A stretch of 64,000 nucleotides of DNA from Amycolatopsis sp. 195334CR (GTDB taxonomy: Bacteria; Actinomycetota; Actinomycetes; Mycobacteriales; Pseudonocardiaceae): contig NZ_JAFJMJ010000001.1 of the NCBI RefSeq assembly GCF_017309385.1, positions 3,968,001 to 4,032,000 of the forward strand, in the 5' to 3' direction. Of this stretch, positions 35,561-44,751 are shown in pieces; the first letter of the stretch is position 1, and each line of letters opens with the position of its first letter. The translations under genes and the position numbers were made by a program. The notes under the pieces are model-generated. The model saw nothing but the letters and a program-made list of their open reading frames with translations. It searched no databases and was not told the origin of the DNA.

Positions 35561-35687
35561 GTTTGCGTGGCGGTGCGGGTGGCGGAACCTCAGGCGTCTT
35601 CTCGCTCCGGGAGCTCCACCTCATGAATGCCGATTCACCACGGTGAAGCTGTCCTCGCGAGAAGCCGCCTGAGAACCCGCAGCGGTG
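35561..35687. repeat. 127-base repeat element, copy 1
   Basis: Almost identical to 38698-38825, with one 1-base indel and few substitutions. It contains 17-base inverted arms (35589-35605 and 35657-35673, one mismatch). It lies in the divergent region between the tandem barrel gene and the quinoprotein gene. The rest of that region, 35688-35777, contains two further short hairpins (35706-35723 and 35748-35761) in the quinoprotein leader. Confidence 0.9.
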
Positions 35688-35777
35688 CGAGCTGGCGGCC
35701 CACAGCAAGCGGCTCCGCCGCTTGGAAAACACGACCTAGCGAGCCCGCACGCGTTCGCGTGGGAGAAGAGGGAGACC

Positions 35778-37397
35778 ATGATCCGATCCAGAACGGCTCG
35801 ATGGCGCCCGGTCGGCTGGGCGATACCGGTGGTGTGCGCACTGGCGGTGCTCGCGCCCACCCCCGCGGTGAGCACCCCCAATGAGACCAGCAACGCCGGT
35901 TTCGCCGGTGGGGACTGGCCGACGTGGACCAAGGACGCCAGGGGGAGCAGGCACAACGCCGACGAACGTCGCATCAATCAGTTCACTGTGGACGACCTGT
36001 CGGTGAAGTGGGCGCACGCTTTCCCGCGCGGCACCGGCACCACCCTGCGCAGCCAGCCCGCGGTGGTCGGCGGCCGGATGTACTTCGGAGGCCCGGACGG
36101 GCTGTTCTACGCGCTGGACTCGAAAACCGGCCAGACACTGTGGACCTTCAACCTGAGCACGGTCGACCCGGCGGTCGGCGCGGCCAAGGTGGTGCGCGAC
36201 AGTCCGTCCGTCGCGAATGGACGCGTCTACTTCGGCGACGGCCGCGGTTATCTGTACGCGCTGAACCAGCACACCGGCGCGCTGGAGTGGTCCCAGCGGC
36301 TCGACCAGAACCCCGCCGCGCGCCTGACCAGTTCACCGATCCACTTCGACGGCCGCGTGTACGTCGGCGTCGCGAGTGCCGACAATGCCGGTGGAGTGGA
36401 CTCCGCGTGCTGCACCTTCCGCGGTCACGTCGACGCGCTCGACGCCCAGACCGGTGCGCTGGTTTGGCGCTACTACACGGTTCCCGAGCCCAAGGCGGTC
36501 GGAACCTGGCCCAGCGGTGCGATCCACTGGGCACCCTCGGGCGCCGGGGTGTGGAGTTCGCCGGTGATCGACCCGGCCACGCGCACGCTCTACGTCGGCA
36601 CCGGGCAGAACTACACCGGCACCGAAGGCGACGCGGACTCCGTGCTCGCGCTGGACGTGGGAACCGGGGCCGTGCGGTGGAAGAATCAGCTCACGCACCC
36701 GGACACCTGGCGCGTGCTGTGCGCCGATCCGAAGGCACCACCGGGTTACTGCCCGGGCCTGGAGAACGGGTCCGCACTGGACTTCGACATCGGCACCGCG
36801 CCCAACGTGTTCACCGTCAAGGGCCGCACCTACGTCGGCGTCGGGCAGAAGAGCGGCGTCTACCACGTCCTCGACACCACCACCGGCGCGATCGTCTGGC
36901 AGCGCCAGCTGTCCTCCGGCGACACCACCTACTCCGAGTCCGGCATCCAGTGGGGCGCGAGCTACGACGGTGAACGCCTCTACGTGGCCACGAACCAGGG
37001 CAACCCGGGCGCGTTGCACGCGCTCGACCCGGAAACCGGTGCCCTGCTGTGGAAAACGCCGAACCCGGCGGACGGCTGCTCGTGGGGTGGTGCCGCGCTC
37101 GCGCCGGCCAGCTGCCTGCTGGCGCACGCGCCCGCGGTGAGCAGCAGTCCCGGCGTGGTCTACGAGGGCAGCTCCGACGGCAAGATCCGGGCGTACCGCG
37201 CCCGCGACGGCAAGGTGCTCTGGCAGTTCGACACCATCCAGGACTTCCAGGGCGTGAACGGGCTCGTCGGCCGCGGTGGCGGGCTGGTCGCGGCCGGGGG
37301 CGCGGTGGTGGCCGACGGCATGCTCTACGTGATGTCCGGGTTCCGCCCGCTCTACCCGAGCGACAAGGGATTCGTCCTGCTGGCCTTCGGGAAGTGA
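35778..37397 (+). CDS. Secreted PQQ-type quinoprotein alcohol dehydrogenase
   Basis: A 539-residue protein with a Sec signal peptide (about 1-32) and repeated beta-propeller blades (LFYALDSKTGQTLW, LYALNQHTGALEW, HVDALDAQTGALVW, LHALDPETGALLW, IRAYRARDGKVLW), the W-motifs of PQQ enzymes. Vicinal cysteines Cys211-Cys212 correspond to the disulfide over PQQ in quinoprotein alcohol dehydrogenases; the CCTFRGHVDALD context resembles polyvinyl-alcohol-dehydrogenase-type members. It probably oxidises an alcohol outside the cell membrane. Its place in the cluster suggests oxidation of a hydroxymethyl group of the product (inference). GGGAGA precedes the ATG. PQQ biosynthesis genes are not in the window. 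Confidence 0.8.
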   Translation: MIRSRTARWRPVGWAIPVVCALAVLAPTPAVSTPNETSNAGFAGGDWPTWTKDARGSRHNADERRINQFTVDDLSVKWAHAFPRGTGTTLRSQPAVVGGRMYFGGPDGLFYALDSKTGQTLWTFNLSTVDPAVGAAKVVRDSPSVANGRVYFGDGRGYLYALNQHTGALEWSQRLDQNPAARLTSSPIHFDGRVYVGVASADNAGGVDSACCTFRGHVDALDAQTGALVWRYYTVPEPKAVGTWPSGAIHWAPSGAGVWSSPVIDPATRTLYVGTGQNYTGTEGDADSVLALDVGTGAVRWKNQLTHPDTWRVLCADPKAPPGYCPGLENGSALDFDIGTAPNVFTVKGRTYVGVGQKSGVYHVLDTTTGAIVWQRQLSSGDTTYSESGIQWGASYDGERLYVATNQGNPGALHALDPETGALLWKTPNPADGCSWGGAALAPASCLLAHAPAVSSSPGVVYEGSSDGKIRAYRARDGKVLWQFDTIQDFQGVNGLVGRGGGLVAAGGAVVADGMLYVMSGFRPLYPSDKGFVLLAFGK

Positions 37398-37406
37398 CGT
37401 GAAAAA

Positions 37407-37432
37407 GGCGGTGAGCGCCGTTGCTCACCGCC
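37407..37432. terminator. Terminator between quinoprotein and DUF5988 genes
   Basis: Ten-base perfect arms (37407-37416 and 37423-37432) with a 6-base loop lie between convergent genes. An A5 run precedes the stem, which serves as a U-tract for the minus-strand transcript. Confidence 0.85.
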
Positions 37433-37449
37433 TCACCCCCCGACGCCGG

Positions 37450-37668
37450 CTATTCGGCGACGTAGGTCCGCCCGGTCCATTCGAAGACCCGCAGCCTGCG
37501 ACCCGCGTGCAGTTCGGTCTCCGCGGTCGGCCGGAAATGTTCGTAACGATTCCCGTTCGCCAGCTTCAGCGGGTGTTCCTCGTCGTGCACGCGGTGGAAG
37601 CGCGGGTTTCCACCAGGTAACGCGAGCGGGCCGCCCCGCAGCACCACGTTGGGCCCGATATCACTCAT
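37450..37668 (-). CDS. DUF5988-family small protein
   Basis: A 72-residue protein with the family's typical parts: NVVLRGGP near the N-terminus, GNRYEHFRPT in the middle, and VFEWTGRTYVAE at the end. The family is found in or near actinomycete natural-product clusters; its function is unknown. The ATG at 37668 is preferred because the family begins there; an upstream in-frame start would add 15 unrelated residues. A triple-box element lies 60-85 bases upstream, as before the tetronate operon, supporting co-regulation with the cluster. Confidence 0.75.
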   Translation of the reverse strand: MSDIGPNVVLRGGPLALPGGNPRFHRVHDEEHPLKLANGNRYEHFRPTAETELHAGRRLRVFEWTGRTYVAE

Positions 37669-37727
37669 GGCACCGTCCTTTCCCCGGATGGTTTCGCTGG
37701 GTGACCAGGCCATCGTCCGGAGGCGGG

Positions 37728-37753
37728 CTAAAGCGGTGCTTTCGGCCTGCTTG
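37728..37753 (-). promoter_or_regulatory. Triple-box element before DUF5988
   Basis: On the minus strand, CAAG (37750-37753), AAAG (37739-37742) and TTAG (37728-37731) are spaced exactly 11 bases, as before KASIII. It may also serve the divergent SARP gene. Confidence 0.6.
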
Positions 37754-37914
37754 TCCTTCGCCCGCGGGTGCGGTCAGGGGAGTACCGGTCGGTGCGTAGG
37801 GGCGGTTTCACGGGCCGGTTAGGGGCTTGGGTGAACCTTCGAACAGTGGCAAAGTCGGCCTTACCGGCACCGATAAGGACCCGGTCGGGGGAAGACGAGT
37901 CACCGGAGGGCAAG

Positions 37915-38682
37915 TTGCGATACGAGATCCTGGGCAGACTCAGAGTGGTCGACGAGGACGGCATCACCTCGCTGACCGCGCGCAAGATGGAAACGCTGCT
38001 GGCCGTGCTGCTCGGCCGGGCGGACCAGGTGGTGACCACCGATCAGCTCATCGCGGAGATCTGGGGGGACCGTCCGCCGCAGCGCGTGAACGCCGCACTG
38101 CACGTCTACATTTCCCAGCTGCGGAAGTTCCTGGACCGGCCGGGGCGGCAGGCCAGTCCGATCGTCACCCGCCCGCAGGGGTACCTGCTGCACCTTGGCG
38201 AGGACACGCTCGACGTGAACGACTTCCAGCTGCTGGTGAACCGGGGCCGGGAGGCGGCCCAGCGGGGACGGCACGAGGAAGCGGTCGCCCAGTTCGAGGC
38301 CGCGCTGGCGCTGTGGCGCGGCCGCGCGCTCAACGACGTGCAGGACGGCCCGATCCTCTACTGGTACGTGACCTGGCTGGAGGAAGCCAGGCTGGAGTGC
38401 GTGGAGATGCTCAACGACGCGTACCTGATGCTGAGCAGGCACCGCGAGGTGGTCGGCAGGCTGTACGTGCTGACCGGCGAGCACCCGCTGCGGGAGTCGT
38501 TCTACCGGCAGCTGATGCTGGCGTTGTTCCGCTCGGAGCGACAGGCTGACGCGCTGAAGGTCTACCAGCACGCCCGCGAACGGCTCAACGCCGAGCTGGG
38601 GTTGGAGCCTTGCCGCCCGCTGAGAGAACTACAGGGCGCCATCCTCAGAGGCGACGAACTGCTCAAGCACACCGTGGCCTAG
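37915..38682 (+). CDS. Short SARP-family pathway regulator
   Basis: A 255-residue SARP. The N-terminal OmpR-like winged helix covers about 1-92 (LRYEILGRLRV, TARKMETLLAVLLGRA, AALHVYISQLRKFL) and the BTAD domain 95-245. The size is that of classical pathway-specific activators (ActII-ORF4, DnrI type), which bind 11-base-spaced direct repeats. The TTG start is chosen: GGAGGG lies five bases before it and the protein then begins at the normal SARP N-terminus; the upstream in-frame GTG would add 49 atypical residues. It is a candidate for the protein that binds the triple-box elements. Confidence 0.85.
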   Translation: MRYEILGRLRVVDEDGITSLTARKMETLLAVLLGRADQVVTTDQLIAEIWGDRPPQRVNAALHVYISQLRKFLDRPGRQASPIVTRPQGYLLHLGEDTLDVNDFQLLVNRGREAAQRGRHEEAVAQFEAALALWRGRALNDVQDGPILYWYVTWLEEARLECVEMLNDAYLMLSRHREVVGRLYVLTGEHPLRESFYRQLMLALFRSERQADALKVYQHARERLNAELGLEPCRPLRELQGAILRGDELLKHTVA

Positions 38683-38697
38683 AGATTATTGACTGTG

Positions 38698-38825
38698 GTT
38701 TGCGTGGCGGTGCGGGTGGCGGAACCTCAGGCGTCTTCTCGCTCCGGGAGCTCCACCTCATGAATAACCGATTCACCACGGTGAAGCTGTCCTCGCGAGA
38801 AGACGCCTGAGAACCCGCTGCGGTG
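38698..38825. repeat. 128-base repeat element, copy 2
   Basis: Copy of 35561-35687. The inverted arms are perfect here (38726-38742 and 38795-38811, 17 bases, 52-base loop, with an inner palindrome GCTCCGGGAGC). It lies between convergent genes and can act as a bidirectional terminator. The two copies are direct repeats bracketing about 3 kb (quinoprotein, DUF5988, SARP). Confidence 0.9.
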
Positions 38826-38837
38826 GGCCGCATAGTA

Positions 38838-40013
38838 CTAAGTGGACAGTGCGTTGAGCAGGCGGTCCACGTCTTCGCTGTTGTTGTAGTGGATGATGCT
38901 CGCGCGGACCGCGCTGCCGGAGTCCCGGATGCCCAGCGCGCCGGTGAGTTCCCACGCGTAGTTGTGCCCGTTCCACACGTTGACACGGGCGGCGGCCAGC
39001 AGTTCCGCGGTCTCCCGCGGGGTCTGCCCGTCGAAGGTGAAGTAGGCCACCGCGGTGCGCCGGGCCGGTGCGCCGTGGAGGGTGACGCCGCGGATCTGGC
39101 CGAGGCCGTCGAGCAGGCGCGCGAACAACTCCTGCTCGTGCGCTTCCGCGGCGGTCATCGAGGTGAGGAGCCGTTCGCGGCGGGTGCCCGTGGCGGTGGC
39201 GAGTCCGGCGAGGTGCTCGACCGCCGCGGTCACCCCGGCCAGATCGGCGAACGGGAGCGTTCCGGTTTCGAAGCGGTTGGGCACCTCGTCACTGGACGAG
39301 GCCAGCTTGTCCGGTCGCAGGGTTTCGAGCAACGCCGGGTCGGCGACCACCGCGCCGATGTGCGGCCCGCACCACTTGTACGCGCTGGTGGCGTAGAAAT
39401 CGGCACCGAGTGCGGTCCGGTCGGTGGGCCCGTGCGGGGTGGCGTGCACACCGTCGACGTAGGTGAGCGCGCCGGCCGCGTGCGCGGCGGCGGTGATCGA
39501 CGCGACGTCCGGCCGGGTGCCGAGCACGTTGCTCGCCGCGGTCACGGCGACCAGGCGCGTGCGGTCGGAGAGCAGCCCGTCGAACTGGTCGGCGGGCAGT
39601 TCGCCGACTGCGTCGATCTCCGCCCACTTCACCGTCGCACCGGCCTTCGCGGCGGCCTGCACCCACGGGCGGACGTTGGCGTCGTGGTCGAGCCGGGTCA
39701 CCACGATCTCGTCGCCCGGCTGCCACCCCGCCGCGAGGGTGTTCGCCAGGCGGTAGGTGAGGGTGGTCATGTTGGGCCCGAAGACAACGCCTCGCGGGTC
39801 GCCGCCGACCAGGTCGGCCACCGCGGCGCGGGCGTTCAGCACGATCTCGTCGGCGCGGTGGCTGGCGGGGAAGGCACCGCCGACGTTGCCGATCCCGCGG
39901 CGGTAGGTGTCCGCGATCGCGTCGACCACCGACGTGGGGACCTGCGTCCCGGCGGCGCCGTCCAGGTAGGCGTAACCGTCCCGCAGGGCGGGGAAAGCGT
40001 CGCGGGCGGTCAT
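38838..40013 (-). CDS. Class V aminotransferase-like / cysteine-desulfurase-like protein
   Basis: A 391-residue PLP enzyme of fold type I. Schiff-base Lys213 is in SAYKWCGPH; Asp187 and His190 in YVDGVHATPHG are the ring-nitrogen and stacking residues. The form resembles the isopenicillin-N-epimerase/cysteine-desulfurase branch. A loop cysteine of true NifS/SufS enzymes is not obvious. It is the last gene of the PKS operon, overlapping the hydrolase by 4 bases. No nitrogen or sulfur in a simple tetronate calls for it, so either the product has such a group or the two terminal genes are only passengers. Confidence 0.75.
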   Translation of the reverse strand: MTARDAFPALRDGYAYLDGAAGTQVPTSVVDAIADTYRRGIGNVGGAFPASHRADEIVLNARAAVADLVGGDPRGVVFGPNMTTLTYRLANTLAAGWQPGDEIVVTRLDHDANVRPWVQAAAKAGATVKWAEIDAVGELPADQFDGLLSDRTRLVAVTAASNVLGTRPDVASITAAAHAAGALTYVDGVHATPHGPTDRTALGADFYATSAYKWCGPHIGAVVADPALLETLRPDKLASSSDEVPNRFETGTLPFADLAGVTAAVEHLAGLATATGTRRERLLTSMTAAEAHEQELFARLLDGLGQIRGVTLHGAPARRTAVAYFTFDGQTPRETAELLAAARVNVWNGHNYAWELTGALGIRDSGSAVRASIIHYNNSEDVDRLLNALST

Positions 40014-41170
40014 GCCAGCGCCTGGTAGGCCGAGGTCCAGAAGTCCTGGTAGGGCTTGCTCAGCAACGGGAAGTCGGCGCGCTGGGTGAGCAGGACGCCG
40101 ACCAGGTCCTCGTCGGGATCGGTGGCCCACGACGTGCCGAGACCGCCGTCCCAGCCGAAGCGGCCGGGGGTTTCGAAAATGCTGTCGCGACGCGTGGTGA
40201 CCGCGACGCCGAAGCCCCAGCCGCGGTTGTCGAAGTAACCGGGGAAGAAGCCGGACACGGCTTTCTGCTCCGGGGTGAGGTGGTCGGCGGTCATCGTGGC
40301 GATCGTGGTGCGGGAGAGCACGTCCGACGCGGGGTCGAGGAACATGCGCCCGAAGGCGAGCACGTCCGCCGCGGTGGACACCAGCCCGGCCGCGGCCGAC
40401 GGGAAGACCGGTGGTTTGCTCCATTCGCCCTCGACCTCGTCGTACACCTTCAGCTCGCCGGTCTGCTGGTCGGGCATGTAGGAGACGGTGAAGCGGTCGA
40501 GCTTGTCCGCGGGCACGCTGAACGCCGTGTCGACCATGCCGAGCGGGGTGAAGACGCGGTCCGTCAGGAAGGTTTCGAGGTCCTGACCGGAGGCGCGGAT
40601 CAGCAGGGCTCCGAGAATGTCGGAGCCGGTGTTGTACAGCCAGCGCGTGCCCGGCTGGTGCATCAGCGGCAGTTCACCGAGCTTGGCGAGCCACTGGTCG
40701 GCGGTCAGCGTGGTCTTCGGCAGCGGCGGGCCGAACGGGTTCAGCTCGGCGGCGGCCTCCTGGATGGGGTGCAGCTCCGGGGAGAACGGCAGCATGCCGA
40801 AGCCGTTGCGGAAGGTGAGCAGGTCGCGCAGGGTGATCTCCCGCTCGGCGGGCACCGTGTCGTCGAGCGGTCCGGTGGGGTCGCGCAGCACCTTCGGGTT
40901 CGCCAGTTCGGGAAGCCACTCGGTGAGCGGCTCGTCAAGGCGCAGCACGCACTCCTCGACCAGCACCATCGCCCCGACCGCGGCGATCGGCTTGGTCATC
41001 GAGCTGATCCGGAAGATCGAGTCCCGCTGGAGGCCCTCACCGGTCACGTCGACGTGTGTCTCGCCCCGGCTGCTCAACGCGGTGACCGCGCCGGGCAGCA
41101 GCCCGGAGTCGACGTGGCGGGCGAGGGCGTGGTGGAGCCGATCGAGACGGTGGCGCACGAACCTGCTCAT
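40010..41170 (-). CDS. Serine beta-lactamase/esterase-fold hydrolase
   Basis: A 386-residue protein of the class C beta-lactamase/esterase family. The nucleophile motif is S-x-x-K (Ser57, Lys60 in SSMTK) and the second motif is Tyr179-Asn180 in YNTG. No signal peptide is seen, so it is cytoplasmic and more likely an esterase, acyltransferase or lyase helper than a drug-resistance beta-lactamase. Members such as LovD and EstB use this fold for acyl transfer. It starts 41 bases after the last PKS stop on the same strand, so it is probably co-transcribed. Confidence 0.8.
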   Translation of the reverse strand: MSRFVRHRLDRLHHALARHVDSGLLPGAVTALSSRGETHVDVTGEGLQRDSIFRISSMTKPIAAVGAMVLVEECVLRLDEPLTEWLPELANPKVLRDPTGPLDDTVPAEREITLRDLLTFRNGFGMLPFSPELHPIQEAAAELNPFGPPLPKTTLTADQWLAKLGELPLMHQPGTRWLYNTGSDILGALLIRASGQDLETFLTDRVFTPLGMVDTAFSVPADKLDRFTVSYMPDQQTGELKVYDEVEGEWSKPPVFPSAAAGLVSTAADVLAFGRMFLDPASDVLSRTTIATMTADHLTPEQKAVSGFFPGYFDNRGWGFGVAVTTRRDSIFETPGRFGWDGGLGTSWATDPDEDLVGVLLTQRADFPLLSKPYQDFWTSAYQALA

Positions 41171-41211
41171 GGTCGCCGAGCTTAGGACGCTCGTGCCGCC
41201 CCGCCAAGATC

Positions 41212-44200
41212 TCAGTCGGCGGCCGCCAGCGTGTCCCGCAGGTGCGCGATCACCGCGCCCAGCGTCGGCTGGTCGTAGATCGCCACCGGCGGGATCTGCA
41301 CCCCGGAAGCCACCTGCAGCCGGTTGCTCAGTTCCAGTGCGGTGAACGAGGAGAACCCGTGGTCCAGCAGGCTGTCCTCGACGCCGATCGCCTCCGGGCT
41401 GGTGTGCCCGAGCACGTCGGAGGCGTGGAACCGCACCAGTTCGGTGAGCAGCTGCTCGCGTTCCTCCCCGCGGGCCGCCAGCAACCGGTTGTCCGGCTCG
41501 ACCTCCGGCACGCCGAGGTCCAGCTCCGCGACCACGTCCGGCGCCGAAGCACCCTGCCGCAACACGACCCCGACGGCACCGAGTTCGACGCCTTCCCACG
41601 CGATCGCCACGGACGGAACCGCCCGCGCCCGTGCCCACGCGGTGGCGTCGGCCGATTGGGCGCGCGTGGTGAACACGAAGACCGTCGCGTCGAGGTCGTC
41701 CAGCTGTGCCAACGTCTCCCGCATCTCGTCGAGCGTGGCGTCGGGCGCGATGACCCGCACGACGGCGGCCACGTCCCGGCCGGTCGTCACCACGTCGACT
41801 CCCTGGGCCTCGAACCACCGGGCCGCCCACGAACTCAGCTCGTCGTCACCCGGGATCAGCACGGGCCCGTCGGGGTGCCAGTTGCCGTCGAGTTCCGCGG
41901 GTTCCAGCCGTTCGTGGGTCTTCCGGAACGCCCACCGGTGCCGCCGCTGCCACGCGTCCAGCGTCGCCCGTTGCAGCTCGCTCAGCCCGAGCACGTCCAC
42001 CGCCGAAGTCAGCTCGACCCGCGGCGCCTCCGGATCCAGCCAGTACCGCGACCGCTGGAACGCGTACGTCGGCAGGTCGACCCGCTGCGCCCCGGTGAAC
42101 CCGGCGGTCCAGTCCACCGGGACACCGCGCACGTGTGCCTTCGCCAGCGCGGTGACCAGCGTGCGTGGTTCCGAGCGGCGAGACGTCAGCGCCGGGATGA
42201 TCGCGCCGGGTTCGGCTTCCGGTACGCACGCCTGCATCGCGGGCGTCAGCACGGCGTCCGGCCCGATCTCGACGAAGGTGCGCACCCCGGAGTCGTGCAG
42301 GGTCCGCATTCCGTCGAGGAACCGCACCGGCAGGCGCACCTGCCGCACCCAGTACTCCGGCGAGGTCAGCTCGTCGGCGAGTTGTCCGGTCACCGTCGAC
42401 ACCACCGGGATGCGCGGTGCCGAATAGCTCAGCCCGCGTGCGACCCGCAGGTACTCGTCACGCATCGAGTCCAGGTGGGGCGAATGGAACGCGTGGCTCA
42501 CGGTCAGGCGTTTGGTCCGGACGCCCCGGGACTTGAACTCGGCGCCGATGGCCAGAACCGGTTCCAAGTCGCCCGCGAGCACGACCGCGTTCGGGCCGTT
42601 CACCGCGGCGAGGTTCACCGATGCGCTCAGGTACTCCGAAACCGCCGACTCCGGAGCTTCGATGGCAACCATCGCCCCGTCATCACGGGCCGCCTCCATC
42701 AACCGGCCGCGGGCGGCGACCAGAATGCAAGCGTCCTCAAGGGACAGCACACCGGCGATGTGCGCCGCGGTGAGTTCACCGATCGAATGACCGGCCACAA
42801 AGGACGGACGCACACCGTAGGACTCGATCAGCCGGTACAGCGCGGTCTCCAGGGCGAACAACGCGACCTGCGTGTACGCCGTCCGGTTCAGCAGCGCGGC
42901 TTCCGGGGTGCGCTGCCCGGCGAACAGGATCGGCAGCAGCGGCCGGTCCAGCAGGCCGTCGAACAACGCGCAGATCCGGTCCAGTTCGGCGGTGAACACC
43001 GGGAACGACTCGTACAGCTGACGCCCCATGCCCGGCCGCTGGCTGCCCTGCCCGGTGAACAGGAACGCGGTCTTCCCGGTGGTGGCCTGGCCGCTCACCA
43101 GGTTCGTCGCCGGGGTGCCGTGTGCCAGGCCGGACAGGCCCTTGACCAGTTCCTCCTGCCGGTCCCCGAAAACCACCGCGCGATGGGCGAAGGTCGAGCG
43201 CGTGGCGGCCAGCGAATGGCCGACGTCGGCGGCGGTCAGCCCCGGGTTCAGGGTCAGGTGCCCCAGCAGCCGCTCGGCCTGCCCCTTCAGCGCGGCGGGC
43301 GACTTCGCCGAAAGCACCCACGGCACCGGGCCGGGCGCCACGCACGGTTCACCGGCGGGTTCGGCCGGTGGCGCCTGCTCCAGGATCACGTGCGCGTTGG
43401 TGCCGCTGATGCCGAACGAGGACACGCCGGCCCGCCGCGGATGGCCGTTCTGCTGCCACTTGGCCGGTTCGGTGAGCAGGGCGACCGCGCCGGAACCCCA
43501 GTCCACCAGCGGGTTCGGCTCGTCCACGTGCAGGGTGCGCGGCAGCTCACCGTGCCGCATGGCCAGCAGCATCTTGATCACGCCGGCCACCCCGGCGGCG
43601 GCCTGCGTGTGCCCGATGTTCGACTTGACCGAGCCCAGGTACAGCGGTTTCTCGCCGCGCGATTTCCCGTAGGTGGCCAGTAGTGCCTGCGCCTCGATCG
43701 GGTCGCCGAGCGTGGTCCCGGTGCCGTGCGCTTCCACCGCGTCCACTTCGGACGCCGCGACCCGGGCGTTCTCCAGCGCCTGCTTGATCACCCGTTCCTG
43801 TGAAGGCCCGTTGGGTGCGGTGAGCCCGTTCGAAGCGCCGTCCTGGTTGACCGCCGAGCCGCGCACCAGGCCGAGTACCTGGTGCCCGTTGCGGCGGGCG
43901 TCGGAAAGCCGTTCCAGCAACAGCAATCCCGCGCCCTCGGCGAATCCGGTGCCGTCGGCCGCGGACGCGAAGGACTTGCACCGGCCGTCGGCGGACAAGC
44001 CGCGCTGGCGGTCGAATTCGGTGAAGACCATCGGGGTGGCCATCACCGTCACTCCGCCGGCCAGCGCCAGCGAGCAGTCGCCGTTGCGCAGAGCCTGAGC
44101 CGCCAGGTGCAGCGCCACCAGCGAAGACGAGCACGCGGTGTCGATGGTGACGGCCGGCCCTTCGAGACCGAAGGTGTAGGCCACACGGCCGGACGCGATG

Positions 44201-44751
44201 CTGCCCGCGCTCCCGTTGCCGAGGTAGCTTTCGTAACCCTGGGGCGCGCGGTCCTGCAACCGGCTGCCGTAGTCGTTGTACATCACCCCGGTGAACACGC
44301 CGGTGTCGCTGCCGCGCAACGCTTCCACGTCGATCCCGGCGCGTTCGAAGGCCTCCCAGGCGACCTCCAGCAGGAGCCGTTGCTGCGGGTCGATCGCCGG
44401 TGCCTCACGCGGTGAGATGCCGAAGAACCCGGGGTCGAAGTCGGCCGCGTCGTAGAGGAAACCCCCGGCGTGCGGGCGGTCCCGCCGGTCCGGGTCGTGG
44501 TCGTAGACGTCGGCGGGCCAGCCGCGGTCGGCGGGAAAGCCCGAGATGGCGTCCCGGCCGGAAGCGACCAGCTCCCACAGGTCCTCCGGCGAGCTGACGC
44601 CGTGCGGGAAGCGGCAGCTCATCGCCACCACGGCGATCGGCTCGCGGGCCTTCTCCTCCAGGTCGAGCAGCTGCCCGCGGGTCCGGTCGAGATCGGTGGT
44701 GACCCACTTCAGGTAGTCGAGCAGCTTCTGCTCGGTCGGGCCGGTGCTCAT
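41212..44751 (-). CDS. Modular PKS, last module: KS-AT-ACP, no thioesterase
   Basis: 1179 residues. An N-terminal docking coiled coil (about 5-32) is followed by a KS with active Cys207 (TACSSS), an AT with Ser656 in GHSIG and the HAFH signature (malonyl-CoA), and a C-terminal ACP with phosphopantetheine Ser1135 in the unusual GFSSFT (normally GFDSLT). Between AT and ACP are about 200 residues where a KR would be (400+). They contain faint KR echoes ([30 protein letters not shown]), but the NADPH motif and catalytic Tyr are absent, so the beta-keto group stays. That and the missing thioesterase fit release by the KASIII-like enzyme as an acyl tetronate. The start overlaps the upstream PKS stop (ATGA). 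Confidence 0.9.
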   Translation of the reverse strand: MSTGPTEQKLLDYLKWVTTDLDRTRGQLLDLEEKAREPIAVVAMSCRFPHGVSSPEDLWELVASGRDAISGFPADRGWPADVYDHDPDRRDRPHAGGFLYDAADFDPGFFGISPREAPAIDPQQRLLLEVAWEAFERAGIDVEALRGSDTGVFTGVMYNDYGSRLQDRAPQGYESYLGNGSAGSIASGRVAYTFGLEGPAVTIDTACSSSLVALHLAAQALRNGDCSLALAGGVTVMATPMVFTEFDRQRGLSADGRCKSFASAADGTGFAEGAGLLLLERLSDARRNGHQVLGLVRGSAVNQDGASNGLTAPNGPSQERVIKQALENARVAASEVDAVEAHGTGTTLGDPIEAQALLATYGKSRGEKPLYLGSVKSNIGHTQAAAGVAGVIKMLLAMRHGELPRTLHVDEPNPLVDWGSGAVALLTEPAKWQQNGHPRRAGVSSFGISGTNAHVILEQAPPAEPAGEPCVAPGPVPWVLSAKSPAALKGQAERLLGHLTLNPGLTAADVGHSLAATRSTFAHRAVVFGDRQEELVKGLSGLAHGTPATNLVSGQATTGKTAFLFTGQGSQRPGMGRQLYESFPVFTAELDRICALFDGLLDRPLLPILFAGQRTPEAALLNRTAYTQVALFALETALYRLIESYGVRPSFVAGHSIGELTAAHIAGVLSLEDACILVAARGRLMEAARDDGAMVAIEAPESAVSEYLSASVNLAAVNGPNAVVLAGDLEPVLAIGAEFKSRGVRTKRLTVSHAFHSPHLDSMRDEYLRVARGLSYSAPRIPVVSTVTGQLADELTSPEYWVRQVRLPVRFLDGMRTLHDSGVRTFVEIGPDAVLTPAMQACVPEAEPGAIIPALTSRRSEPRTLVTALAKAHVRGVPVDWTAGFTGAQRVDLPTYAFQRSRYWLDPEAPRVELTSAVDVLGLSELQRATLDAWQRRHRWAFRKTHERLEPAELDGNWHPDGPVLIPGDDELSSWAARWFEAQGVDVVTTGRDVAAVVRVIAPDATLDEMRETLAQLDDLDATVFVFTTRAQSADATAWARARAVPSVAIAWEGVELGAVGVVLRQGASAPDVVAELDLGVPEVEPDNRLLAARGEEREQLLTELVRFHASDVLGHTSPEAIGVEDSLLDHGFSSFTALELSNRLQVASGVQIPPVAIYDQPTLGAVIAHLRDTLAAAD

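Noticed and set aside
38761..38811. Possible 16-residue leader peptide MNNRFTTVKLSSREDA in the repeat element
   Set aside because: The other copy has a 1-base indel that destroys the frame, so the element is not conserved as protein.
40010..41170. Beta-lactam resistance gene
   Set aside because: No signal peptide and coupling to the PKS operon; the fold is shared by many esterases and acyltransferases.
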